Assembly: GCA_028023455.1 (NCBI GenBank)
Contig: JAQFVV010000027.1
Span: 4,027,845-4,091,844 of the forward strand
Length of the DNA stretch: 64,000 nt
Direction: 5' to 3'
Source: Epiperipatus broadwayi
Taxonomy: Eukaryota > Onychophora > Udeonychophora > Euonychophora > Peripatidae
Shown: in pieces, positions 48,491-60,644 of the stretch
Position numbering within the stretch: the first letter of the stretch is position 1
Layout of the letters: every line of letters starts with the position of its first letter
Program-made: the position numbers and the translations under genes
Notes under the pieces: generated by a model
Databases searched by the model: none
What the model was told of the DNA's origin: nothing
The model's input: the letters and a program-made list of their open reading frames with translations, nothing else

Positions 48491-49560
48491 AAAAATAACA
48501 TTTTTTGTTTATTTTCTGTTTTATGATATTTAATTTCCTTGTGATGCTTTTAAAGCCCTATAATCAATGTATCTTTTTCAAAATTATTTAAGATTTTGCT
48601 ACAGCCTTTTAAGGTCTTTTTTTAAATTAAGTATATGTAGCAGTCACTCATAAATAAAAATGACTGTTTTAACTCCAAGGAAAGAAGAGAAAAAGGAAAA
48701 AAACAGCTCTAAAATGAATTTTATAATAACTATATAAACCAATCAATGTACCCAAATATGTTCGCGTAACTAACATGATGATCGATTTTTCTATTTGTTT
48801 GATATTTTGAGATATTGTCTTTTAATTCTTATAGCAACTTTTCTATCTGAAATACAACAATGCCATATCTAAATGTTTCCTATCATATCTTCTCAATCGA
48901 CACAATCAATATCACATTTCCCCTCTTTTCTTCCATAGCGTAAGCTTGTGGTTAAAACACCTGTAGAGGTCCCTACTATCGCATTTTATACGCATATTAT
49001 CGAGGTTATAGCCTCAGTAAATATTACTACGTAATCAATGTGCGTTTAATAAATTTATAATTACAATTTCATTCAAATGTTTCTGAGATAATCCTTATCA
49101 CCGTAGACTGATCTATTTCTCCCATGAAAAATCGTACCCTTCTAGTTGCTACTATTCATTCCTTTGAAATCAATATAACAAAGGTGTGGTTTTTCAATTT
49201 TGGATTCTTGATTCACTCAACAAATTAAAATATTGATTACTTTTTGATGTCTCCATTTTATTATTAACATTTTACAGAGCATCTTTAAATGAAACTTTTC
49301 TAATGCCTTTATATTGCTTCACCTAGAAAGTCCAAGTCTTACTTTCAGTATAATTGAACTCGGTTAACTTAGTAACTATTTCCCTATGGTAAAATACTCT
49401 GCTGTTTAATTTTCTAATCACAGCAATGCATTGGTTTCTATATTGTATCTCAACTTCCAAGTACACTTTCCTATTTATAAAAATACCAAAGTATTTAAAT
49501 TGGTTTATATTATTAAACTGAAACCTATCCAAAATACAAGTTTATATCAACAGTGGTTGA

Positions 49561-49791
49561 ACTCAGACTTTCACACGACCCACCACTCTCTGTGCCATCT
49601 CATATTGCTGACCCACCTGATCACACACATGTTGAAAAGATAAATAATCACCAATATACGTATTTCATGCTAAACCAGAAATCATCAGATTTTCAATGAA
49701 ATGGAAGGCTAAAGAGTTGTGAGTTGAAATAATTTGAAGCCTGTCCATTAAAGTATAAATATTGGCTATCTTAATATAAAGCTGAGTACTG

Positions 49792-49869
<78 letters not shown>

Positions 49870-50069
49870 AGAATAATAATCTAGACCAACTGATGATTGC
49901 TGGTTTAGCATGAAATACATATATTGGTGATTATTTATCTTTTCAACATGTGTGTGATCAGGTGGGTCAGCAATATGAGATGGCACAGAGAGTGGTGGGT
50001 CGTGTGAAAGTCTGAGTTCGTACCCCGAATATATTACATATATAAATGCAGGTTTAAGCCTGTACAAGG
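49561..50069. mobile_element. Family A hammerhead foldback element, copy 4 (16-bp TSD)
   Basis: The 16 bases TATCAACAGTGGTTGA lie at 49545-49560 and again at 50070-50085, exactly bounding the element. The arms 49561-49690 and 49890-50030 pair. The spacer holds (TA)n expansions at 49797-49860. The right arm has a B-box-like GAGTTCGTACCCC at 50014-50026. This is the clearest copy of the family and shows its true ends. Confidence 0.9.
49875..49938 (+). ncRNA. Hammerhead ribozyme motif, family A (intact core)
   Basis: Stem I is AATAATC, a 3-base bulge TAG, then ACCAA, pairing with TTGGT (49924-49928) and GATTATT (49929-49935). CTGATGA is at 49890-49896, stem II is TGCTG-GTT-TAGCA, and GAAA is at 49912-49915. 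Stem III is ATA-CA-TAT with cleavage triplet ATA. All core positions are kept. Confidence 0.75.
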
Positions 50070-50085
50070 TATCAACAGTGGTTGA

Positions 50086-50890
50086 TAAAAAACTTGATCT
50101 CAACATTAATTATTAAACCAAAATCTCATTGCATTGCAAACATTGAGAACACTGTAGACTTGTAAACTACCACAAATAACACAATTATCAACATACTATA
50201 AATCCAGAATTGAAGAAGTGATTCAAATTAAACTATTAACCCCTCGTCTTCTCTGTTTCATTAAGCGACCTGTACTCAGTTCCAATATTGTAAAAATGAA
50301 AAATAATGTTGGAACAAATACAAAGTCCTTGTTTAACACCAGTTTTCATTTCAAATAGGTAATGAAAACAACGTTGATTAAGAGTGGACTCTCTAGCTTG
50401 AAAATTATCACCTCTTTCATGGTGATTTTATTTTCTTACATGAATGCTGAAGGAATTTTTACTTTTTAAGATTCCAGTGAAAAGTCATATAATGAAGTGT
50501 CAGTAGCACCAAAATACTGACTAGAACCATTCCCAGAAGTTGAAACGTCTAATGATTCTTAATCTAATCTACACCTCTATTGTTCAGATAGAATATAGCA
50601 GCCTTTTTAAAGATTAGATTTTAATGTTTTTAAAAATAACTTTTATTTTAAATAATCAACCAGATTAGGGATATCTAAATCCTTATTGAATAGAATTGCC
50701 TCTAATAAATATATTGACATAATTTAAGTGCAATTAAACACTGATATAATTTTATTATTCACCTTAAGATGGGTCCACTATTTAAATTAAATCCAATATT
50801 TAATAAATAATAGTCTAAATCTGAAAAATTATGATAGTCTTCAACATCTCTAGGTAATAAAGTTTCTGTATCCTCAAGATGACAACAATG
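50086..50890. other. AT-rich stretch without a gene
   Basis: Nothing recognised. Confidence 0.4.
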
Positions 50891-50892
50891 AA

Positions 50893-50998
50893 TTGTTAGC
50901 CGAGAGGTCAGCGTAGCCACCTTGCAAGCAAGTAATTGGTTGCAGACGGTTGTGGGTTTCGCCTCCCGGAAGATGCTATGACATATGAAAAAAAAAAC
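50893..50998 (+). mobile_element. SINE-A copy (tRNA-derived)
   Basis: TTAGCCGAGAGGTCAG (A-box, 50896-50911) and GGGTTTCGCCTCCCGG (B-box, one base longer than consensus, 50954-50969) are followed by GATGCTATGACATATG and an A-rich tail. Confidence 0.85.
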
Positions 50999-53900
50999 AA
51001 TAAATCTTTAACCTGTTGCAGGAGTGGCAAACTTTGGAACCCTACTATTTCCGATGCTAAAACTTATAACGAATTCGTCAATAGAACGTTTTTTTAATAA
51101 TAACTATTTCTCCTACAAATTCATAATATAGGGAATCACCGACTTGTTTTGTTATTTATTTGAAAGGTACTATATCTTTAGCTAACTGTTTTAATTACCG
51201 GTTGTTGTAAAGTGTAATCGGATGTTCTTATTGATAAAATCTTATCAAATGTGTTAATAATACCATGAATATTTATGGGGAATATTATCCTTTATTTATA
51301 ACATCTTTTTCATAACCCTCTATAGTACGCTTTAGTAATCAATGAAGCCAAGATAAGCATATTATATTCATATTTCAAAAAATTTTCTGGCTGTTGGTAC
51401 CTTCGGTGAGGATCAAGGTTGCATTTGTAATCTGGCCATGTCTGTTAACTCTTTTATACAAGTATTATAGTTGTATGAAATTCAAAAATATCCCAGGGGT
51501 AAAAATCCAACCCAATTTTTCTTGTATAATTACCTAAATCTGTCCCAAAGTTAGTAACTATGTGTCAGCTTTATTCTAACTGCAAGCACTTGGCATTTTT
51601 TGGTGAGGGTGATGGAACAATGAAACATCCTGTATCTTTCTCTCTTACATCCAATATATGTGTTTAGAATCAGTAACTACCTGTATCCTTTACTGACATT
51701 TAATGGTAGTATTACTACATTCACATTTCTAGACAATGGTCATTTCTTATTGAGGAGTAAGATTATATTTTCAATATAACACCATTTTTACCTGTATATC
51801 ACCTAGAGTCCATTTATTATTTAATTTTATAACAAATGGTTCTGAAATAGAAACTTGAGCAAAACTGTTATGTAGTCTTAATATTAATTCACTTTCTCTC
51901 TCTCATAATGCTAATTGCAACATCACGTGTCCGATCACATGTTTACTCATATGCTTCCAATAGTAGTTACTTTTATCACACTCTAGAGCCATCTATGGTA
52001 AGCTCAGTGTATTATAAAGATAACTGCTCTTGGAAACATATGACAGAGCATATGGAATCATATGTATTGTTGGTAGTCCACATTATAACAAAAGGGCAGA
52101 AGGATCATAGAATTATTAGAGAAAGAGATCTATCAAATACATGAAAATGATATGTTGTTAATATCTATATGGTTATGAAGTGAACTAGTATGGGTTTAAA
52201 GCCTTAGGGTTTTTTAAAATTTCAGGTTATCGGCTTGAGTAGTATAAAGAAATAAATGATCTTCACTGTTGAAGACAAAATCTATAAACGGGTCCATCTG
52301 GAAATGGTTTTGTATAGGGCGAAGATAATTTCTTTTCCCATAACCCTCTTGTTATAAGACCATGTCTTGGAACTATCAAGCTACTCACATTATCAGTCAA
52401 TCAATTATTCCTGTGTGTAATATAGTCTTTTAATTGTGAGGTTTTTATGAGACAATCTTTTACTCCAGCATAACTCCCAAATGTCTGCATTCATACACAA
52501 ATGATTGGCAGTGGTAAAACATAATCAGCTTTTCAAGGATTTATCAGTTATTTTATATTTCAGTACATCTTTCATACTATCAATACAGAACATTTGGTTC
52601 TAACTGCATCAATCAATTTGGAACTTCAACATTTGACTTTCTGTTCAGCTTTTGTCTTTTCCAATACCTTATCTCAAATGCTTCCAATTTTTTGATATTT
52701 GAAGATAAAAGAGTTACACCAATTTCTGGATAGGACTTATTGGATTTCAGGAAAGAAATGCCCAGTAGAGATACAATGTGGGACATTACAAGTTGTGGAG
52801 GAAAAAAAATGTCTTACATTTTGTCTATAGAGAAGTCTTTTATTAAGTATTTTGTCATAGATTTTACCTAATTCTGGAACAAATATGTTGTCCAATGCAT
52901 ACCATCTGAATCACATTTGTTCTTTATACAAAGCACAGTACTGAAATTATTATTAAGAAAGACTAGATTTAGGCAATATATTACAAGCTTTTTTTTTTTA
53001 GTCTTTAAAATAATTATACACAAATATTTTGTGAATAAAAAACATAAATATGTGTTTTCATTTTCAAAATCAAAACAAAAGAATGAATATTCTCAAAAGC
53101 AGTCAGGTAGAAAGAGCAAAAAACTATAAATCAGTAAAACTGTAGGCAAGGAATTGGCTCCTTTGTAACAAATCAATATTATTTCCATTTTTTGCCATCG
53201 AATTAAATGCAAAATCAGCAAATAAATTCTAAAAATAGCTGCAAGAGAGTGAATAAATATTGGAAAAATAGTAAAATCGTCATCAGTCATAATGCTTCAT
53301 AATGTCATGTAAACACTTCACTTTAATATTAAACCATTATTATTTATCAGAATATAATAAATTTGACATCATTTGTTAGATATTTTTGTTTAGAAATTAA
53401 ATAAATTTTTAAAAAATCACATTTGATTTTCAAAATTATTTTTAAAATGAGACTTTAATTAAATAAAGTACTCTCATATCATCAAATTTCAGATGAAACA
53501 GGTTCAATTTACAAAATGAACAAAATCTTTGTTTAATGTTTGTTTTACAAATCTGAACAAATTATTTTTAATGTCTAGTAAATCTATCAATTTATGCTTT
53601 AAAAGTTTATATTTTTTTCATAATTATTATATCACTAAATGTTATAATAGACTATTGAGTAGCATCATATTTCTAGTCAGTTGTATTCCCCATGACTATA
53701 ATCTATATGTTAACATTACACAGAAGTATATATTCTTTTATATTTAAAAATAAAGCATATCTGTAAAAAGTAATGTTATATACAAGCTTATTAAATTAGG
53801 TCATGTGACATCTGACTTGATTTTTTTTTTGTAACTGTAAAAAGTAAATATGCAATAATATATATTTTTGATTTCTTATAATTATTACACAATTATGACA

Positions 53901-54328
53901 CAAAAATAATCATAAACTTTCCAAAAAATCAAGTTTTTGGACCATTGTAATATTTCTCAAAGTAATCTCACAATGTTTAGATTGCCAAATATATAAGACA
54001 CCCATCATTGTGGATTTTAAGAAACTTTGGAAACCCATTTATTCAATTATCCTTCCATCTTTTGATTTTTTTTGAAATTAAAATATTAAAAAAATATATA
54101 TACATTAATTTCAAAGCTGTAAAAAAAAAGTTCACAAAATTTCTCAGCAGAGGGCAAAAAATGCAAATCCAATTTCTTGACTTCCAGCATGAGAAAGTTT
54201 CATAATTAAAACAAAATCTGTTAATGAACTAGGTTCAGATTTTACTTGAAAATATTTAATTGTAAAAGACAAGTCAAATCAATAAAGTGTGGACATTAGT
54301 AAAAGCTTTTGAATAGATTCATTTTTTA
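50999..54328. other. Long stretch without a recognised gene
   Basis: AT-rich DNA. A 78-codon frame at 51908-52144 ('MLIATSRVRSHVYSYASNS...') has ordinary composition but no domain or homologous repeat that I recognise. No inverted repeats stand out. Confidence 0.4.
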
Positions 54329-54407
54329 TTAGATTATGTAAATTAATATATATATGTGCTCTGCACACAGGTAATGAAGCTATTAATAAATTGTCAAAAT
54401 TTTTACT

Positions 54408-54449
54408 GCCAAGCGCTTTCGGGACAGTCTACAGTCCCATATTCATGGC
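54408..54449 (-). ncRNA. Hammerhead-like fold, family E (non-canonical core)
   Basis: On the minus strand stem I is GCCA/TGGC and the first core reads TGAATAT. Stem II is GGGA/TCCC around a 10-base loop, GAAA is intact, and stem III is AG-CG-CT with a CTT site. The fold is preserved but the C3 and G8 positions are not. Confidence 0.4.
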
Positions 54450-54630
54450 GAGTTATTCTGTTAATAACTGTAAAACTATGCAAATTTTATGCATATTTAT
54501 GTGCAGATGTTACGTGAACCATTTACGAGATAGGGAATAGCATCCCTATCTCGTAAATGGTTCACGTAACATCTGCACATAAATATGCATAAAATTTGCA
54601 TAGTTTTACAGTTATTAACAGAATAACTCA

Positions 54631-54671
54631 CCATGAATATGGGATTGTAGACTGTCCCGAAAGCGCTTGGC
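54631..54671 (+). ncRNA. Hammerhead-like fold, family E (opposite arm)
   Basis: CCA/TGG closes stem I, followed by TGAATAT, GGGA...TCCC, GAAA and GCGCTT. It mirrors the fold in the left arm. Confidence 0.4.
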
Positions 54672-54782
54672 AGTAAAAATTTTGACAATTTATTAATAGC
54701 TTCATCACCTGTGCACAGAGCACATATATATATTAATTTATTTAAGCGTTAATGAAGTAAAATCTTAACTAGATTATGTAAA

Positions 54783-55490
54783 GTAAATTTCATGTTATTA
54801 TTGTCAAATTTTTTAGGTATTTTATATTATTATTATCATATAATTTTATTATACTATTCCATTGTAAGTTTATTAAAGTTACTTCTTCCATATTTATTTT
54901 TTTTCTTTAAATCTCATCAAATGAATTCTTAATACTTCCAATTTATTCCAGTGTCAGCTATGAATATAAATGTGTAAGTCCAACAATACGCATATGCATC
55001 CTATTAGCTCCAATCCTTTTTTTTTGTTATTCAAATTCTTCACAACTATTATTTTGCTGTAATATCTTATATAAATGCAATTTCTTCATCGGAAGAAGAC
55101 TACAGAACAATCGAAATGTAAGATTGTGTGTACATATATACAATAAAAAAAATTTGGACTAAAAAGTGTTCAAAGTAAGGTGGATAAATTTCATTTATAT
55201 AATATATTACAGAAAAATAAAATAAGTGGTGGATTTATTAATATTTGTGAAAAATTTGAATAACACAAAGAAAAGCACTGGAGCAAATAGGATACTTATG
55301 TATACTTTTAAACTTATACATTTAAATTCATGGATGACAATGGAACAAATTGGAAGTATTAAGAGTTTATTGGATTACTTAAAAGAAAAAATAAATATAG
55401 AACAAGTAACTTTAATGAATGTGCTACAGAATAATATAACAAAATTATATAAAAATAATATTTGATTTAATACAAGTATAATTTATATAC
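54783..55490. other. AT-rich stretch with a family D ribozyme relic
   Basis: At 55089-55123 the text GGAAGAAGACTACAGAACAA-TCGAAA-TGTAAG parallels the family D hammerhead with the first core lost. A 79-codon frame at 55226-55465 follows an acceptor-like TATATTACAG but has no known domain. Confidence 0.4.
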
Positions 55491-55509
55491 TTGGAGTTTA
55501 GATGTAAAT

Positions 55510-55647
55510 GATAAAGGTCATGAATACAGACTTTCAAGCTTTCTTCAGTTATTTCACACAACCAATACATGTGTGGTCACATGTAACAGTTGTATGAGAT
55601 GGAGCAGATTATTGAATGAAGCTTGAAAGTCTGTGTTCAAGTCCTTT

Positions 55648-55652
<5 letters not shown>
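55510..55652. repeat. Family A short hairpin, internally deleted
   Basis: The arms 55514-55566 and 55570-55650 keep only the outer ends of family A (GACTTTCAAGCTTTCTTCAG and its complement, with the B-box-like GTGTTCAAGTCC). The spacer and ribozyme are missing. Confidence 0.65.
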
Positions 55653-55696
<44 letters not shown>

Positions 55697-55716
55697 TGAT
55701 GATGATGATGATGATG
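55652..55716. repeat. (ATA)n-(GAT)n microsatellite
   Basis: ATA units pass into GAT units. Asparagine/aspartate frames through it are artefacts. Confidence 0.9.
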
Positions 55717-55791
55717 CAGCGAGCAGTTCACTTGTTCACAGTCAAGGTAACAAGTTTCAATTTAAAAGTACTAAAAACCTAAACCTGACAA

Positions 55792-56215
55792 GGTGCAATT
55801 CATGCTTAATAATATTTTTCTATTTTATCAAGTTGTTATTCATGCTAACTATTATTTTTCCATTTCCCAAATTACAATTCATGCTGAACTAGATTTTTCC
55901 ATTTTCCCAAGATGCAATTCATAATAACTAATATTTTTCTATTTTCCCAAGATGCAATTTATGCAGATGAGTTTTTTTTAATTTTCCCAGGATGCAATTT
56001 ATGCTGAATTATTATGTTTCCATTTTTCCAATATGGAATTCATGCCGAACTAGTATTTTTCCATTTTTACAAGATGCAATTCATGCTAACTTGTATTTTT
56101 CCAAAATGCAATTCATACTGATTAGTATTTTTCCATTCTCCCAAGATGCAATTCAAGCGGAATGTGTATTTTTCCATTTTCCAATTCATACTGACTAAAA
56201 TTTTTCAATTTTTTT
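55792..56215. repeat. 40-bp minisatellite, about 11 units
   Basis: The unit is approximately TTTTTCCATTTTCCCAAGAT then GCAATTCATGCTGAACTAGTA. Starts at 55801, 55841, 55880, 55920, 55960, 56000, 56041, 56082, 56114, 56154 and 56187 give a period of 39-41 with two shorter units. Units differ by 10-25%. Confidence 0.9.
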
Positions 56216-56847
56216 TTACATGGAAATTATATAACAAAATGAACAATAAGATTTAGGTATGAATACTATAGTACTCTCAGCAAATAAACCCAATTTTTAT
56301 GGTAACCATACGTCAATCTAACATTAACTTCAAGCCCTTCTCCATATTTTTTTATTCATACTATCATGTGTTTCTGTGTATTTTTCCCAATATCACATTT
56401 AAAAATTCTATGTATGTTTGACATATATCTTGTTATGTAATATTTTTTCTTTCAGATACTGTAAATCATGTTTTCTTTCCTATCAATATTGTAAACCTTT
56501 ATTCCATGTGTAGTATCAATAATCAATTTGTATTTAAGACCTCATGTTTTCAAATTATGTAACCCTTTATCAGTCTCAATAAAGTTTACTCTTTGAAACA
56601 TAATAATAATAATAATGATAATAATAATTATAATAATAAAAACAATAATCAAGATGCCAGATTTTGCAATCTTAGGTCATATCTGTATATGAAGTTGAGT
56701 TTTATATTGAACGGTTTTTTTGAGACTTTAATGGTTAAACTTGATATTCATCTCCGTATCCCAAACTAGTAACAATATTTGTAAAAAAAATATATCTTGA
56801 ACCTGATTAATGCAACCCTTGATCCATATAAAAACCTGTACAACATG

Positions 56848-56905
<58 letters not shown>

Positions 56906-57435
56906 TGATGATGATGATGATGATAATGATGATGATAATGATATACTAGGGTAACCATCTATTATATAAACTATATTTTTGTAAAAATCTCTTGGCCCAA
57001 TTTCTTTAAAAGTGACTTTTTGTAAATCTTTACTTCTATCAATATTTAATTATTGTAACTATAAAACTATATTTTTGTTCAGGTGTGAATACAAACTGTT
57101 GTTTGTCCTGTCATTCAGAACTTTCGAAAATTTATTATTACTATTTTGTTACAGCTGAAAAAAAACATAATAGATCACGAGTAGATGGAAATTGTATTTG
57201 ATTTCTGTTAAAAATTACTTGAAATATCATTTCTCTAATTATATGTATTTTATTAAACTGATTCAAAGAAGATAATTACACGATATAGTAGTAAATAATT
57301 TAAATTTACTACATTGACTGAAATCTATAGTAAAAAAAAATACTTATAATTATGCCCTCTTACATAATAAAATTTCAGTTGAATAATAAAAGGTAATTAT
57401 GAGAATTATATTTTTATGTAAAATCAGTATATATG
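56216..57435. other. Stretch without a gene, trinucleotide repeats
   Basis: Contains (ATA)n at 56600-56645 and a longer (ATA)n-(ATG)n run at 56846-56942. Otherwise AT-rich. Confidence 0.5.
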
Positions 57436-57439
57436 TTAA

Positions 57440-58015
57440 AAATAGAATATTGCATCACAGAGCAATAACTACTACAATTAAAGTAGCTGTATATAGAACT
57501 GTTATTAATTCACTCTATGGAAGTGAAACTTGGTCATCATAATGGCCAATATAAATATTTTAGAAAAGTTTTATTTAAGGATACCGTTCATGGCAAATAT
57601 AATGGCAAAATCATAAAACAAATCAATACGTACTTCAACTTGCTGAATGTGATACTTTGGAGCCCACTATTGTAGTCACACTTTTGTTGAATTGGACATT
57701 AAGACTAATGATACGATGAACTCGAACAAGGTTTTCTGTGGGAGAGGTAGACCCCATCTACGTTATAGCGATTACCTCATAAGCATTCTAAAGAAGTATA
57801 CTGTCAATTGCTTCCATTATAAAGATAAGTCGAGAATAGATAGCTATTGTTAAATAATATTTCAGAAAGGAAAGTTTGCTGTTGAAGAAATTAAAAGATA
57901 ATATCATGAAATATCAACTAAACAGAAAATTGGATCATTCTGCTCTATATGTGGACATAATTGTGTTTTACAGATTGGTTTTTATAGTTATCACTAGACT
58001 CATTTGCAGAATAGA
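57440..58015 (+). mobile_element. LINE 3' end with C-terminal zinc finger, decayed
   Basis: Text at 57445-57530 reads 'HHRAITTTIKVAVYRTV' and 'SLYGSETW', the segment that follows the RT in many animal LINE endonuclease-reverse transcriptases. Then come a region with 'QLAECDTLEP' (after shifts), 'GKFAVEEIKR' -like text, and at 57940-57990 'CSICGHNCVLQIGFYSYH', a C-x2-C...H finger that ends these proteins (family pattern C-x2-C-x10-15-H-x3-5-H). Frames are broken throughout. The group is not certain. Confidence 0.65.
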
Positions 58016-58019
58016 TTTT

Positions 58020-60640
58020 TTCTTTTTCTCTCCTTTCTTTCACCTTTTTTGAGTTAGAATGGCCGCACTCATTTATGAGAGACTGCTTTTTATTATTCAA
58101 ACATTTTATCATTAGCTATAAATTTTAAAATAATTATAAATATTTTATAAATTTATATATGGTGAGATTCAATGGAGGTTTAGTTTCAGACAAACTGTAG
58201 TATTTTGTTATATTGTATATTTCAATATATGATTTTTTTTTCTATTGTTTATTTTATAAGACATTACCTTTGTTCCGCGTTAGCTATTTAGCTCTATTAA
58301 CTATTGAATATATTTTGGACCATCTTTTTGAAAAATATAAATTTCCACATAGCATATAATATTAAAGTTTTTGTCTGTAGATACATTTGACTGATTTAAT
58401 TTTTTTATATATAATAATATTTAATTATTTACTAATTTTTCTATTACTCGGATGAGATATTCACTTACCTGCTTATAAAAACCCTACAGTCCGTTACTTC
58501 TATCTAAACAAATACCTGAAATATATATATATAAACTTTTGCAGAAGATTAAGGTTTTCCCATTGTAATGGTCTGCAGTCAAATATAACATAACCCATTG
58601 TTCTTAATTATTTCAATTTTTATTTATCCAATATTAATATTAATTGGTCTGTTTATTTTTTAAATTCGCATGTGTTTGAAAAAAAGAAAAAGATTAGATA
58701 TTATTTAATTAAGAAATAAATTTTTAATTTGTACAGATTTTTTCTTTTTTTTTTGGAAATATATAAAAAAATTTATAATTCACAATTAAATTTACAAAGA
58801 TGAGAATTCAGAATAAAAATATTTTAGATATCGCACTGTAAATGCGATACCTAGCTGTGCGATAATTATGCAATTAACTTACTACCTGTAATATTATGTT
58901 TAATAATTACATTATCCCCTTCCCCATAATACTGGTTTTAATCTAATAATCATAAATATTAGACCATGGATAATTTTTTATTGTATGTACACATTTATAT
59001 GAGGGAGTTATATCATTCCAGATTGCATTTCTAAGTGTAATTATGTATTCTATATAAATCTTATGCTCAAACGTAGACTTAAATTTTTAGATAAACATAT
59101 AAATCAAATCGTATAATTTTTTACTATTTTTTTTTTTTACTTTTTAAACAATTTTGTAAAAAAGATTAATAAATATTTATAGTTAAAATTTTCATGAAGT
59201 TTTTAATTTAAGAGTCCAAAAAATAAGAAAAAGTCAAAGAAAGACGCATACTAGTAGTATATAAAATAATACATAGAAATGAATAATTTAATGGATTTAT
59301 TCTTCGCCGGAAAAGACTGATTCTAAGATTTATCATTCTATCAATGCATGAATCCACAAAAGACTGTGAAATAATAACTATACCATTGTAAATAATAAAT
59401 AGAATCAAACGCTTTTATACACTATGTATTAATAATGAAATAAGCGCTATTTTAATTTCGCGTTTTCGTATAAATATCTATGCAAACACAAACATACGTA
59501 TATACATATATATATACACATGTAAGTTACGCTTATTATAAGCTTTTGTTTGTAAATTATATATATATATGTACAACTACAAAAAAAAATATGCCAGTAT
59601 AATTATTCATAATATAGTTCTCCTTATTTAATAATTTTTATTAGTCATTCTTTAAACTAGTGATTACCCCCTACACTTCTTTTGTTTATTTTTATTTAGT
59701 TAAAATATTTAATTTAGAAATAAATAATGTAATCAGTTACCTTTTCAAAAATTATAAAATTAAAATTTAAAAGAATAAATCAAACAAATTAAATACTATG
59801 ATAATGACGTAGATTTTATAATTTTTGCTTATTTAAAAATTAGATTCTATTATTCACAATTATGTAAAGATGTGTAAAGTGTAAAAATGTTGATGTTCTT
59901 TTAAATATTTGGACAATATCAAAATAAAAATAGTTTTTATTATTATAAGATGCTTTGTTAGCCGTCACAAAAAGTACGTAGATTAATATTCCGCAATCTA
60001 TCGTCGAGTTCAGAGCGAATATATTGTTGGATTACCTAAAGCCTTAGTATAATTTTATATGTCTAATGTTTTAAATTTATTACTTAAGGATGTAAATTTT
60101 TATTCAAGAAAATAAGTAAAAAAAAAAAATATCATCTTTAAATCAAGGTAGGTAAAGAGTTTTTTGTTTTTTTTTATCCAGAAACGAGACACGTAGTTAA
60201 CCAACGATTGTTATTTCTTAGTTATCAACTGACAAATTATTCCTATAAATCCATTTATAATCTAAAATATTGGAAACGTATTTGCGAGAGCAAAATTTTC
60301 AAAAGAGAATTTGTTACATATATTCGAATACTTTCTTGGCAAACAAACATCAGCTCCGCAAGAACAACAGTTCTCATATCGAAATAATCATTTTATATTG
60401 GAATATTTATAGTTCACTCATTGATTTCAATAGTCGTCGCGGAACTCAACTTCTAATTCTTTCTTACTCTCTTGAGTTAGATTTGATACACTGATATACT
60501 GATGATGATGATGATCAATTACAACTGAATCTTGCTTTATTACATTTAGTAAATAGAAAATATATTTTTATCACTTATTTCTAACACGACCACATTACTA
60601 ACTAAATTATTAATCTCTACCTCCCTTTCTTTTCTGAAAA
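58020..60640. other. Long stretch without a recognised gene
   Basis: Very AT-rich. The parts at 59950-60060 and 60270-60490 are slightly richer in CpG but show no known domain or splice-consistent exon. Confidence 0.4.
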
Positions 60641-60644
60641 ATAT

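Larger units (their letters stand above)
54343..54769. mobile_element. Family E palindromic element (13-bp TSD)
   Basis: The arms 54341-54536 and 54543-54739 are almost perfectly complementary around a 6-base loop (ATAGCA), giving a stem of about 195 bp. TAGATTATGTAAA lies at 54330-54342 and 54770-54782. A short unpaired tail (54740-54769) occurs only on the right. Each arm has a hammerhead-like three-way junction with a non-canonical first core. No protein is encoded. Confidence 0.85.

Noticed and set aside
55623-56958. Open frames rich in Asn, Asp, His or Tyr at 55623-55892 and 56728-56958
   Set aside because: They are translations of trinucleotide repeats with no sequence beyond the array that looks coding.
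60490-60520. CTGATGATGATGATG as a ribozyme core
   Set aside because: It is the edge of a GAT microsatellite.
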